From a virus: 44,625 bases of DNA. Made by a program: the position numbers and the translations under genes. Of the stretch, positions 31,696-39,963 are shown piece after piece (position 1 is the stretch's first letter; the number at the start of each line of letters is the position of its first letter). Where the stretch lies: the IMG/VR virus record IMGVR_UViG_3300026521_000002, positions 1-44,625 of that record; one strand, written 5' to 3'. The notes under the pieces were generated by a model. The model made no database searches and was not told where the DNA came from. It saw only the letters and a program-made list of their open reading frames with translations.

Positions 31696-34287
31696 CTATT
31701 TAGTGTTCTTAATATCCTTTGTGTATATACCTTCTGCATATCTATAAGGATTTCTCTCATCTAGCTCATTACCTAAACCAGACCACAATTTGCTCCATAA
31801 GCCTTTATGATGCTCATTATCCCATGAAGCTGAAGCTGTTCTTATGTCTTGTATATCTTTAATACGTCTCTTAAAATCAGCTACAGATACAGCACCTATT
31901 CGTATACCATGCTCATCATCTATAGTTACATTACCTCTTATTACATTTATAGCACATCCATCAGGAATATCTCCTAATGCTATATCTACAATCTCTTGGT
32001 TACTATTGAAAGTCTCTAAGAATTTATGTGAAACTTTATGTTCACCTTCTCCAAACTCATCAACACCAAAAGACTTCTCTAGAATATCCATATCGACATG
32101 ACCTGTTGTAAGTAACTGTAGGTTAACCTCTTCTCTGAAAGCATTAACATCATTATACTGTATTGTTTCTTCAAAATCTTTAACTTCTTGAGGTATATTA
32201 CCTCTAGCTATAGTAAGTGTCTTACCAGCATCTTCTCTAGCTTGTAGTATATCTTTATACTCTTGTTTGGAAGTAGCTCTATTCAATAACTGTAATTTAA
32301 CTTTATCATCTGTAGATAGAGAACTCTTTAATATACTACTATCTATCTCTGATGTATACTTTAATAATGTAGCTGCTTGTTCTCCCCAAGCCTCTTCATC
32401 TTCTATTGTCAATAAGCTATTAAATCTCTGTAGTAAATCAGTTTTAAACTTAGGCTTTAAGTACTCTGGATTACTATTGATTAATACCTCTAGACTAGCT
32501 ATCTCTCCGTTAGCCATAGCTTCATTCCACTTAGAGTCTAAACTCTTCTTCATAGAGTCTTTAAATATATCAGGTACATTACTTAAGTTCATAGGTCTTC
32601 CTGTGCTCTGTTCTTCATCTTCTATAAACTTATTAATTAAGAATTTAACTACATACTTATTCTTCTCATCAGCAATCTTATCATCTGAGTACCCTAGTGC
32701 CTTCATAGAAGATACAAACTTACTATCATCTAACCCTTGGATACCTGAAGTAACAACATCTTGTATATTATTAGCCATTATTGTAGTTGTATCTATAGCT
32801 GTTAGTGTTGATGGTATCTCTGTTGTATACGCCTTTACTTCTTTAATATAGTTCTTAGCTTCTTTATCTTGAGCAGCTTTAACTTTATTCCTATGAAGTA
32901 CATCTTTCTTTTCTATAGCACCAAGTAATCTATTTAATTCACTCTTATATTTCATGAAACTAGGTGATGCTACAAGAACATCAGACTCTAAATCTTTTGT
33001 ATTATCAATAGCTTTTATTACGTCTGAAGCTTCATCAAGTCTATCATGAACACCTTGGTACTTATAGTAATCTGGTGTATCTATAATATGTTTAGCAGCT
33101 GTTTCGTAATCACCTTCATTAAAAGCTTTAACCCATGTGTAGTCTTTCTTAACATCTCCACGATACATAGCTGCAACTAGAACAGCTTGTACACTTTCAG
33201 GGTAACCATCAAAGTTCTTAAAGTGTTTCTTAGCTTTAGCTGTAAAAGCATCTACAACATCTGGGAAAGGTTTATCGGCATATTCACCTGTTTGTCCTAC
33301 ACCAGTTGTTTGGATTCCTTTAGCATCAGTATATACATTAGGATTGTAACCTTCCTTCATAACTATATACTTCTCAATGTATGTTAGTTCTTTATTATAT
33401 TTATTACTTACCATAGCTACAGCATCTACTGCGTGATACGAACCATCTGAACCTACTTGAGGGTTACTAACTGGCTGAGTATTCTCCATGCTTGGTATTG
33501 TAGGCTCACCTGAGCTCATAGCTTTTAACTCATTTAGTCTTTTAGTTAATACTTCTTTATTATCACTAAATGCACTTAAATTATCTGTAATTACTTTAAG
33601 TATGTCGTCTACAGGAGAATCATTGTTAGCTAAACCTTCTTGTATATTTTCTGTATTCTTTAAAATCTCTACCAGAGGTACATTAGTGTTGTTGAAGTCC
33701 TCTGTAATTGTAGCTTGTAGTAACCTGTTTAATCTAACAGCATTTGCTTTCTTATAGTCTTTAACTGCTCCTGTACCCCATGTTTTTAAATCTGGAGATA
33801 ATACAGTATCTAAGCCATTTAATACATCCTTCTTCTCACTATCAGATAACTTATATTTAGCTATTGTTTGTAGTTGCCCAGCCTCAAAGTCTTGTAGCAT
33901 TTTAATCTTATTAGCGTTAGAGAATACACTAGGGTCGTAGTCTTCTACAGATGTATCTGCTTCTGCTACCATTAGTCCATTTTTAAACTTAGTATAACTT
34001 GCTTTGATTTCATTTTTAGCTGATAGTATTCTATCCTTAGAGTCTACCTCAGCTTGTCTAGCTTCCTGTGCATCCATTTTATGTGCCTGTAGTGCTCTGT
34101 TAGAAGCCATACCTGCTATAGATACTACAGAAGACATGATACTATCAAAAGCGTTCCATGAGGGTCTAGACATACCTTCATGTGCTACAGATGTATCATG
34201 TCTCTTAGGTGCTCTTATTCTCTCAGAGTAGTTTAAACTCTCTGCATCTTTATTCTCTTTAGTATATATTAATAAATCATTTGCCAT
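31696..34287 (-). CDS. Internal virion protein with GH24-type lysozyme domain, 863 aa
   Basis: Residues of about 310-410 form a T4-lysozyme-like (GH24) domain: EKYIVMKEGYNPNVYTDAKG with the catalytic Glu, then IQTTGVGQTGEY (the T-x-G-G-T type glycan-binding turn) and the helical end AVLVAAMYRGDVKK. The rest is long and helical, as in gp15 of T7, and the N-terminus is hydrophilic. The domain probably digests peptidoglycan so that the ejection tube can cross the wall, the job of the transglycosylase in T7 gp16. Located between the gp14- and gp16-like genes. Confidence 0.8.
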   Translation of the reverse strand: MANDLLIYTKENKDAESLNYSERIRAPKRHDTSVAHEGMSRPSWNAFDSIMSSVVSIAGMASNRALQAHKMDAQEARQAEVDSKDRILSAKNEIKASYTKFKNGLMVAEADTSVEDYDPSVFSNANKIKMLQDFEAGQLQTIAKYKLSDSEKKDVLNGLDTVLSPDLKTWGTGAVKDYKKANAVRLNRLLQATITEDFNNTNVPLVEILKNTENIQEGLANNDSPVDDILKVITDNLSAFSDNKEVLTKRLNELKAMSSGEPTIPSMENTQPVSNPQVGSDGSYHAVDAVAMVSNKYNKELTYIEKYIVMKEGYNPNVYTDAKGIQTTGVGQTGEYADKPFPDVVDAFTAKAKKHFKNFDGYPESVQAVLVAAMYRGDVKKDYTWVKAFNEGDYETAAKHIIDTPDYYKYQGVHDRLDEASDVIKAIDNTKDLESDVLVASPSFMKYKSELNRLLGAIEKKDVLHRNKVKAAQDKEAKNYIKEVKAYTTEIPSTLTAIDTTTIMANNIQDVVTSGIQGLDDSKFVSSMKALGYSDDKIADEKNKYVVKFLINKFIEDEEQSTGRPMNLSNVPDIFKDSMKKSLDSKWNEAMANGEIASLEVLINSNPEYLKPKFKTDLLQRFNSLLTIEDEEAWGEQAATLLKYTSEIDSSILKSSLSTDDKVKLQLLNRATSKQEYKDILQAREDAGKTLTIARGNIPQEVKDFEETIQYNDVNAFREEVNLQLLTTGHVDMDILEKSFGVDEFGEGEHKVSHKFLETFNSNQEIVDIALGDIPDGCAINVIRGNVTIDDEHGIRIGAVSVADFKRRIKDIQDIRTASASWDNEHHKGLWSKLWSGLGNELDERNPYRYAEGIYTKDIKNTK

Positions 34288-34291
34288 TAAA

Positions 34292-34987
34292 TTACCTCCT
34301 ACCTTGTAATACAGCAGTTCCTATAGCTCCTGAAGGAACATTAGCAGCCTGAGTGCTTCTATAATTATTGAAACTATTTGTTAAAGACATACCCATTTGT
34401 ATTCCTTGTAAACCACCTGCAACCACACCTGCAGTTCCTCTTGATGAACTATCTACATAACCTCTAACTTCATTATTATTAGCTGCTGTGATAGCATTAT
34501 CTAAATCAATATCTAAATCTAATTGTTGTGTTTCTAAATCCATAGCTAGAGTTTCAAGTTTAGCACTTATCTCTTTATTTTGAGTTACAGCTTTTTGAGT
34601 TATAGAGCCTTTAGCCATATCCCCTTTGATATCAGCAGCATTTTTCAACCTAGCAGCTAGTCTACCTGTTATATGTCTAGAAGCTAATGTATTATCTGTT
34701 TTACTCCTAGCCTCTAAAAGACTCATATCTAAGCTTGTAAGCTCTACAGATGTAGCCATGTTTATTTGCTGTCTAGAGTCATCTATTTTACTACCAGAGA
34801 TATTAAATCTTCTTAGTAGCTCTGCTTTTCTAGCAGTTGCATCTTCTTCAGCTCGTCTCCTAGCTTCTTCAGCAGCTGCTTTATTAGCTGCGTTCGCTTT
34901 AGAGGCTCTTTTATCTGCTTCCTTATTTTGCTTATCTGCTTCAACCATACTGTATATTGCTAAACCAGCTGTTAATAATCCTAACAT
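34292..34987 (-). CDS. Internal virion protein (T7 gp14-like), 231 aa
   Basis: An N-terminal hydrophobic segment (MLGLLTAGLAIYSMVEADKQ) is followed by a long alanine- and glutamate-rich helix (about residues 25-60) and a C-terminal glycine-rich hydrophobic part (GTAGVVAGGLQGIQMGMSLT). In T7, gp14 (196 aa) inserts in the outer membrane as the first piece of the ejection channel. The order gp14-, gp15-, gp16-like is conserved. TAAGGAGATTTA lies before the ATG. Confidence 0.8.
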   Translation of the reverse strand: MLGLLTAGLAIYSMVEADKQNKEADKRASKANAANKAAAEEARRRAEEDATARKAELLRRFNISGSKIDDSRQQINMATSVELTSLDMSLLEARSKTDNTLASRHITGRLAARLKNAADIKGDMAKGSITQKAVTQNKEISAKLETLAMDLETQQLDLDIDLDNAITAANNNEVRGYVDSSSRGTAGVVAGGLQGIQMGMSLTNSFNNYRSTQAANVPSGAIGTAVLQGRR

Positions 34988-35027
34988 TAAATCTCCTTAT
35001 ATGTTTATTGTTGTTTTAAATACCCTA

Positions 35028-35046
35028 GAAGGCTCAAAGAGCCCTC
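35028..35046 (-). promoter_or_regulatory. Hairpin after the amidase gene
   Basis: GAGGGCTC and GAGCCTTC form an 8-bp stem with one G-U pair and a 3-base loop, nine bases after the amidase stop. No T-run follows directly. It may stabilise or process the mRNA between the lysis and core genes. Confidence 0.35.
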
Positions 35047-35054
35047 AGAGGTAC

Positions 35055-35450
35055 CTATAGCTGCCTAGTGAACTTAAAAGCTTCTACATCAAAGTTAGGG
35101 CATGTCTTATGACTTACTGCATAATGTCCTATAACCTTTCTTGTATCCACTTCAAACTCTCTTATTAATTTCTCTAAGCTATTGAATTGCATAGGTGTGA
35201 AATTATCCTTACCTATCAAACAGATACCAACATAATGATTGTATCCTTTAGCATGAGCACCTTTTTTACCTAATGGTCGTCCTTCCTGAACTACACCATT
35301 TTCTAATATAACATAGTGATACCCTATACCTGACCAGCCACGTTCCTTATGCCAACGGTCAATGGTAGAAGCATCATCACCTCTACCTTGAGGACTGTCA
35401 GAACAGTGTATTACTATGCCAGGGACTTTCCCAGCGACTCTAGAGCTGTT
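35055..35450 (-). CDS. N-acetylmuramoyl-L-alanine amidase (T7 lysozyme-like), no start codon; likely frameshift product
   Basis: Cuts the amide bond of peptidoglycan at lysis; in T7 (gp3.5) it also inhibits the phage RNA polymerase. The zinc-amidase motifs are all present: GIVIHCSDSPQGRGD (first His ligand), IDRWHKERGWSGIGYHYVI, KGAHAKGYNHYVGICLIG, and GHYAVSHKTCPNFD (second His ligand, catalytic Lys and Cys ligand). The frame is open from 35450 to a TAG at 35055-35057, but holds no ATG, GTG or TTG before the conserved core. The upstream 74-residue gene is in the +1-offset frame and overlaps by 37 bases with a GGGAAAG heptamer in the right register. A -1 shift there yields a 194-residue protein: 71 residues of the upstream gene plus 123 from here, joining LGK to VPGIVIHC. 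An ATA start at 35415-35417 is the alternative but would remove part of the first strand. Confidence 0.85.
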   Translation of the reverse strand, partial: NSSRVAGKVPGIVIHCSDSPQGRGDDASTIDRWHKERGWSGIGYHYVILENGVVQEGRPLGKKGAHAKGYNHYVGICLIGKDNFTPMQFNSLEKLIREFEVDTRKVIGHYAVSHKTCPNFDVEAFKFTRQL

Positions 35451-35638
35451 TTAAACACATCCTGAGTTGTAGGATTCTGTTTGGATTCTGCTATACCATT
35501 AATCATAGTTTTAGCTAAATCTTTGTTTATACCACCCTTTGTAGAGTCTAATAGTTTGTTAACGCCTATAGCCACTAACTGCTCAGCAGCTTTACTAGAT
35601 GCTATCTTTAATAATAGTTTTATAATGAATGTAATCAT
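35414..35638 (-). CDS. Small membrane-type protein upstream of amidase (74 aa), zero-frame partner
   Basis: The first 14 residues (MITFIIKLLLKIAS) are hydrophobic with two lysines, followed by AAEQLVAIGVNKLLDSTKGG and a polar end. The N-terminus could be a short signal anchor or amphipathic membrane helix. ATG at 35638 has AGGAGG in front. It follows the XhlA-like holin gene. By itself it could be a pinholin or antiholin; as the first part of a frameshift fusion it would tether the amidase to the membrane (a signal-arrest-type endolysin). No family recognised. Confidence 0.7.
   Translation of the reverse strand: MITFIIKLLLKIASSKAAEQLVAIGVNKLLDSTKGGINKDLAKTMINGIAESKQNPTTQDVFKTALESLGKSLA
35426..35432 (-). 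promoter_or_regulatory. Candidate -1 ribosomal frameshift site G GGA AAG
   Basis: In the reading frame of the 74-residue gene, the codons CTG GGA AAG give the X XXY YYZ heptamer GGGAAAG, the same heptamer known to shift ribosomes in the lambda G/GT tail genes. It lies three codons before the zero-frame TAG. A -1 slip enters the amidase frame exactly. About 18 bases downstream ACTGT/ACAGT can pair (5 bp, 4-base loop), a weak stimulatory structure at best. Confidence 0.65.
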
Positions 35639-35644
35639 AATACA

Positions 35645-35944
35645 CTATCCTCCTAATAATATTTTTAAATTGTCTAATCCGATATACCCTAATAGCATAC
35701 CAACACCAGATACAACATAAACCAGTTTACTTAATTTAGCAACCTCTAGCTCTATTGTATCATACTTTTTCATCTCTGCAACATCATGTTCCTTAAAGAA
35801 CTTAGTTAAGTCTTCCATCTTCTCTAACAAAGTTTTATCCCTTTCTGCTGATACAGCCTGATGTGTTTCAATCATACGTACCCTATCGAACAGTTCGTTA
35901 AGGTCTTTCTTCATATCATGTATCACGATACTATCTTCTTCCAT
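35645..35944 (-). CDS. XhlA-like holin or holin-associated protein (99 aa)
   Basis: A charged coiled-coil N-terminal region (DMKKDLNELFDRVRMIETHQ, continuing through about residue 65) is followed by one membrane segment near the C-terminus (LVYVVSGVGMLLGYIGL). This layout matches haemolysin XhlA-type phage proteins that aid membrane disruption during lysis. It sits between the phospholipase-like gene and the amidase module, supporting a lysis role. Alternatives are a spanin-like or a virion protein. Confidence 0.65.
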   Translation of the reverse strand: MEEDSIVIHDMKKDLNELFDRVRMIETHQAVSAERDKTLLEKMEDLTKFFKEHDVAEMKKYDTIELEVAKLSKLVYVVSGVGMLLGYIGLDNLKILLGG

Positions 35945-36154
35945 TTAACACCTTTTGTAGAAATACCACCCAAAGGCTCTTACACCTAGGTACATTATAG
36001 CTGCAACAGGTTTACTGTGTTTAGCTACACACCTATAGAGTAGTATATCTGCTTGTCTTCTTGTAATTCTTTTATTTTCATATCTTCTATCATGTCTAGC
36101 ACAGCAAGAGCTCCAAGAGCCCTCTGGAAACATAGTACAGTTGTTAGTTGACAC
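35945..36154 (-). CDS. Phospholipase A2-like small protein (69 aa)
   Basis: The core reads NNCTMFPEGSWSSCCARHDR, giving the CCxxHDxxY signature of the phospholipase A2 active site (catalytic His-Asp pair), preceded by a glycine turn that could bind calcium. RRQADILLYRCV supplies the matching Asp and Cys of the second helix, and the C-terminus is a hydrophobic helix (AAIMYLGVRAFGWYFYKR). Such mini-PLA2 proteins are found in phage genomes near lysis or tail genes. The start is GTG at 36154, overlapping the preceding stop; starting at the later ATG would drop the NNCT part. Whether it acts in lysis or in entry is open. Confidence 0.7.
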   Translation of the reverse strand: MSTNNCTMFPEGSWSSCCARHDRRYENKRITRRQADILLYRCVAKHSKPVAAIMYLGVRAFGWYFYKRC

Positions 36155-36824
36155 CTATAATTCTTCCCTTCTCTAGAAGACCTTTAGCTCTAGCTTCTAT
36201 CATATCGTCTATAGATACTTCAAGAACACCGTTAGCTGTTTTCCATAGGTACTTATCTAGCCCTTGGTCTGTCATGATAGCTATAGCATCACTAAGGTCT
36301 GCTCTACTCTCAGGGTCTGCATAAAATACATTACCTGATTCTGTAGTAACTGTAATCCTAGTGATAGCTTCTTTAGCATCAGCCTTAGCTAATTCGTACA
36401 GATATGGTTCTATATATTCCTCTATTCTCTCAGTAGTATCTGGTTGTTCAAACACTCTAACAGGTTCAGTAACCTCAGGCTCTATAAGTGTACCATCTTC
36501 ATCGTAAATAGCTTCTGTAATCAACTTAGTTTCATTTAAGTACTCTTCAAAAGTTATAAAATCTTCATCATCTGAGTAATCTATAGTAACTTCAGGATAT
36601 ACAAAATCATCTTCTCGCTCTATAGGCTCACCATTTTCATCTGTGTTAAATTCATTGATTTCATCATCAGTCATCTGTCTAGTAGCAGGATACAAGATGT
36701 CATATTCATTGTGTATCCCCTGAAGCCAACTAGCTTTATCTTGAGCTTCAAAGTACTCTTTTAAAAGTACTTTAGCTCCTTTGATTTTACCTAATTTTAA
36801 AACTCTATTTATTTTATCTAACAT
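36144..36824 (-). CDS. Tail fibre assembly chaperone-like protein with DUF4376-type C-terminus (226 aa)
   Basis: The N-terminal 130 residues are very acidic (for example TIDYSDDEDFITFEEYLNET). The C-terminal 90 residues match the DUF4376 pattern: AKEAITRITVTTESGNVFYA, DPESRADLSDAIAIMTDQGL and WKTANGVLEVSIDDMIEARA. DUF4376 proteins are usually encoded just after receptor-binding tail fibres and act as assembly chaperones or fibre-linked proteins. Here the gene follows the 1045-residue fibre and overlaps it by one base. Confidence 0.7.
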   Translation of the reverse strand: MLDKINRVLKLGKIKGAKVLLKEYFEAQDKASWLQGIHNEYDILYPATRQMTDDEINEFNTDENGEPIEREDDFVYPEVTIDYSDDEDFITFEEYLNETKLITEAIYDEDGTLIEPEVTEPVRVFEQPDTTERIEEYIEPYLYELAKADAKEAITRITVTTESGNVFYADPESRADLSDAIAIMTDQGLDKYLWKTANGVLEVSIDDMIEARAKGLLEKGRIIGVN

Positions 36825-39800
36825 TAGTTATCTCCTTTGAATATACCAGTTCTTTTGAAACCAGTGTATGTTCTTACAGTTGCACCATTGTCATCTGTTA
36901 AAGTTCCATTAGTTAACTGCGTGAAGTCGTTACCTGAGTCACCGTAGTCTAAAGCATCAGCATCATAGATTAGCTCTTGACCGTTTACCTGAATAAGATA
37001 CTCATTGTTGTTATCTATTGCTAGGCTTGTGAAAGCTTTAGCAGTTGGTGATGGCTCAGCGTCTAGGTTTACTTGGTTGTGCGTTGGTGTAGAATCTGTA
37101 TATCCAATTAATTTCCAGCTAACGGAAAAGTCATAATCGGTAGGATAAGCACCATCTGCTGCAGTTCCAATTTTTTCAAATATCATCCCATCATACTTAT
37201 TAAAACCTTTAATTTTATACTTTTTACCATCAATTCTATCAGTCAGAACATTTGGGTAAATTATCGCATCATAAGTAATCTCAGCATCTTCAAGACCCTT
37301 AGCAACCAACGACTTACTACCATTTCCAACACTAACCTTACCAGTGATAGCATTAACAACACCACCTGCTCTATACCAAGAGTGTGAGTTACTAGCTATT
37401 GCTTTAGAACCTACAAGCTCTATTGGTTTAGATGTAGATGTTACTAGGGGTGTGTTTAGGCTTGTGTAATGTACTATTCCTACAAAGTTAGACGGGAAAG
37501 TATTGTTATCATACCTATTGTTAGCTATATAATCAAAATAATTGTGCCAAGAAGTCGAAGCGTTTAATATATCCCCACTTGTAATTGTATATACATAGTT
37601 ATCTGGAAGCCAAGAGACCTTATTACTCATCATTATATTAGGATTTATTACACCATCAGGAATATAATCACTACCATCTTGACCAACTAACAACGGATTA
37701 AACGGTAAACTTAAGCCACTATCTAATCTATTATACCAGCTGTTAGGATACCTACCGATTACATATTCCCACTTAGCGACATCTGTATAATCTTCTACCG
37801 TTAGGTCTACATTATCTCTGTCATCTGTATCTAGATATCTATACATTTTACTATCAGCTATGTTCCAAGATAAAGCATTAAGTCTAAGCTCTGTACCTGT
37901 GTCTGTAGAGTCACTTTGTAACGCTCCTGTAGTATCTGTTGATATGTATTTACTTGGGTTTCCAATAACATCTAGCGTAAGGTTTGTACCTTGTGTTAGT
38001 GTAGTGTTGTCTGGTATAGTAATACTTAACCATTCTATTGTATCTCCAGATGCATAAGTATCTGCTCCATCATAAACAACTATTAATGTCCCATCCGAAC
38101 TAGACTTATATACACTCTTTGTTTTTAGTCTTTCAACTACTCCATTTCTACTTAGTTGTATTACTGCGTTAGCATTAATTGTAGTATCTGTTGTAAGTGA
38201 AGTTTTGTAGTTTATTTTAAATAGACTAGACGCTAACACATAATGAATTGTCGTAGGTATTCCGTATTGCTCTACACACTCAACACCAGCACTCTCAGCC
38301 ATTGCATCAACACCTATAAGCTCATTCTCACCATGAGTCAAAATATCAGAAGCACTAGGTGTAATTGCATAGCTAGGTTTAAATACAAGACCACCGATAG
38401 AGTCAAAGTATAATTTATCGTAGAAAGCACCATCTGGTCTTCCGTTATAAGATAATCCTGAAGCTATTTCACCAGCTCCACCGTTGTTCAATACACAGTC
38501 ATATGTAGCCAGTATTTCATTTGTTGTATACCATGTCTGCCAAGTAGAAGAACTATCTCTAAATTTACCACAAGCTTTAGAGTTAAACACAGGATGATAA
38601 GCACCAGCATTAAGCCGACTACTAAGTCCCACAATAATACTCTCAACACCATCAACACTATATAAACCATTGCCTAGTTTACTCCATGAATATGCACTTG
38701 CAATTTCATCGTTTGAAGTTCCTGGTGCAAATGTATGTAGACCTTTCATAGTCTTGTATACAGCTTTACCATTTTCTACAGCTATAGTTATAACATCTTG
38801 TCTAGTTATAGAATCTAATTTTTGAAATTTAGAACTTGTTAATAGTTCTCCAGATGTTGTAGGTTCTATAGCTTGATATGTTTGTTCTATAGGTGTTACT
38901 GAGATGTTGTCGAAATACACAATATCATCTGTAGCATCTCCATCAGTACCCTCACATCTAACACCTACACTATCATACATTCCACTAACTGCTAATACTG
39001 TTAGTGTTATTTTTTCCCATTTATCATCTTCTGTAATGGTTGCAGATTCAGTTCCAAGTATAAGTTTTGCTGCTTTGGCTTTGGCATTTGAGCTTGGACT
39101 ATAAGCGTAACATTCTACTTTGTACATAGTTCCTATAGCTAATTTAGATAATATTTCTTGCTTAAAAGTATTAGCATAAGTATCATTATTAGTTAACTTT
39201 ACAACATTATCTCGTCCAGCAAATGTACCTCTGTCTATTGTAACACTATCCTCAGCAGTCCATCCATCAGTATTTGTATCAAAAGTACCATTAGTAACTA
39301 ACTCCTGACCATTACCACAGTGTACTATATCACCAAGCTCATGTGCAATCTGTGTAGTAACACCATGAAGACTATAATCTAATAATGTATCTGTAGAACT
39401 TGGTGAAAATGGAGCTTCAGGAAGTTCTAGTGTCTGTAACTTTCTAACCGTATATATAACCCCTATATCTCTATCATAAGTATCAGCTACTCTGATAAAA
39501 GCGTCAGATATTTCTGTAACTGTAGTTATCATATCTACTATGTTCTCTGCATATACATGTACTATATCGTTCACTGAAAATAAAGTAGGGTCTATAACAT
39601 ATACTGCTGTAGCACTATAGTCATTACTAAGTGCCGCAAAGTTACTTTCAGTAGATTGTTCATACAGCCCATCACTGAACCTTACTTTATCACCAGTAAC
39701 ATCAGTAACTGTACCATCAGCGTTCTCTATAAATCTATCAGCTTTCTTTACGTTTTTAGTGTATCCATAGGCTGTCATTAGTGCATCATTTTTATGCTTA

Positions 39801-39961
39801 TTGTGCTCAGTTAATGTTGGAACCATCTCTCCGCCAGGAGTTACACCATTATGTACAGCTAGTCTATTTTCATCAGTTACTACTGTAATTTCTCCAGCAG
39901 AGCCTGTAAAAACCTCATGCTGTGCTTTGGTACCTCTTCTTAATTGTAATCTTTTTGCCAT
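36824..39961 (-). CDS. Receptor-binding tail fibre/spike (1045 aa)
   Basis: The N-terminal 45 residues (MAKRLQLRRGTKAQHEVFTG and on to LAVHNGVTPGGE) match the 'RRGT' attachment domain seen at the start of phage receptor-binding proteins such as the major tropism determinant. At about residues 220-355, a jelly-roll carbohydrate-binding module is suggested by QELVTNGTFDTNTDGWTAED, YKVECYAYSPSSNA and IVYFDNISVTP. The long remainder is rich in Thr, Asn and Asp, as in beta-structured fibres, and probably carries host recognition. It follows the adaptor fibre gene by two bases. No autoprotease or known depolymerase motif was seen. Confidence 0.82.
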   Translation of the reverse strand: MAKRLQLRRGTKAQHEVFTGSAGEITVVTDENRLAVHNGVTPGGEMVPTLTEHNKHKNDALMTAYGYTKNVKKADRFIENADGTVTDVTGDKVRFSDGLYEQSTESNFAALSNDYSATAVYVIDPTLFSVNDIVHVYAENIVDMITTVTEISDAFIRVADTYDRDIGVIYTVRKLQTLELPEAPFSPSSTDTLLDYSLHGVTTQIAHELGDIVHCGNGQELVTNGTFDTNTDGWTAEDSVTIDRGTFAGRDNVVKLTNNDTYANTFKQEILSKLAIGTMYKVECYAYSPSSNAKAKAAKLILGTESATITEDDKWEKITLTVLAVSGMYDSVGVRCEGTDGDATDDIVYFDNISVTPIEQTYQAIEPTTSGELLTSSKFQKLDSITRQDVITIAVENGKAVYKTMKGLHTFAPGTSNDEIASAYSWSKLGNGLYSVDGVESIIVGLSSRLNAGAYHPVFNSKACGKFRDSSSTWQTWYTTNEILATYDCVLNNGGAGEIASGLSYNGRPDGAFYDKLYFDSIGGLVFKPSYAITPSASDILTHGENELIGVDAMAESAGVECVEQYGIPTTIHYVLASSLFKINYKTSLTTDTTINANAVIQLSRNGVVERLKTKSVYKSSSDGTLIVVYDGADTYASGDTIEWLSITIPDNTTLTQGTNLTLDVIGNPSKYISTDTTGALQSDSTDTGTELRLNALSWNIADSKMYRYLDTDDRDNVDLTVEDYTDVAKWEYVIGRYPNSWYNRLDSGLSLPFNPLLVGQDGSDYIPDGVINPNIMMSNKVSWLPDNYVYTITSGDILNASTSWHNYFDYIANNRYDNNTFPSNFVGIVHYTSLNTPLVTSTSKPIELVGSKAIASNSHSWYRAGGVVNAITGKVSVGNGSKSLVAKGLEDAEITYDAIIYPNVLTDRIDGKKYKIKGFNKYDGMIFEKIGTAADGAYPTDYDFSVSWKLIGYTDSTPTHNQVNLDAEPSPTAKAFTSLAIDNNNEYLIQVNGQELIYDADALDYGDSGNDFTQLTNGTLTDDNGATVRTYTGFKRTGIFKGDN

Positions 39962-39963
39962 GT

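Noticed and set aside
32267-32851. Plus-strand open frame of 194 codons inside the 863-residue core protein gene
   Set aside because: Antisense shadow with no ribosome site. The minus-strand frame carries clear virion protein features.
38488-38670. Alternative minus-strand hydrophobic 60-codon frame in the receptor-binding protein gene
   Set aside because: Leucine- and valine-rich out-of-frame shadow inside a long, well supported gene.
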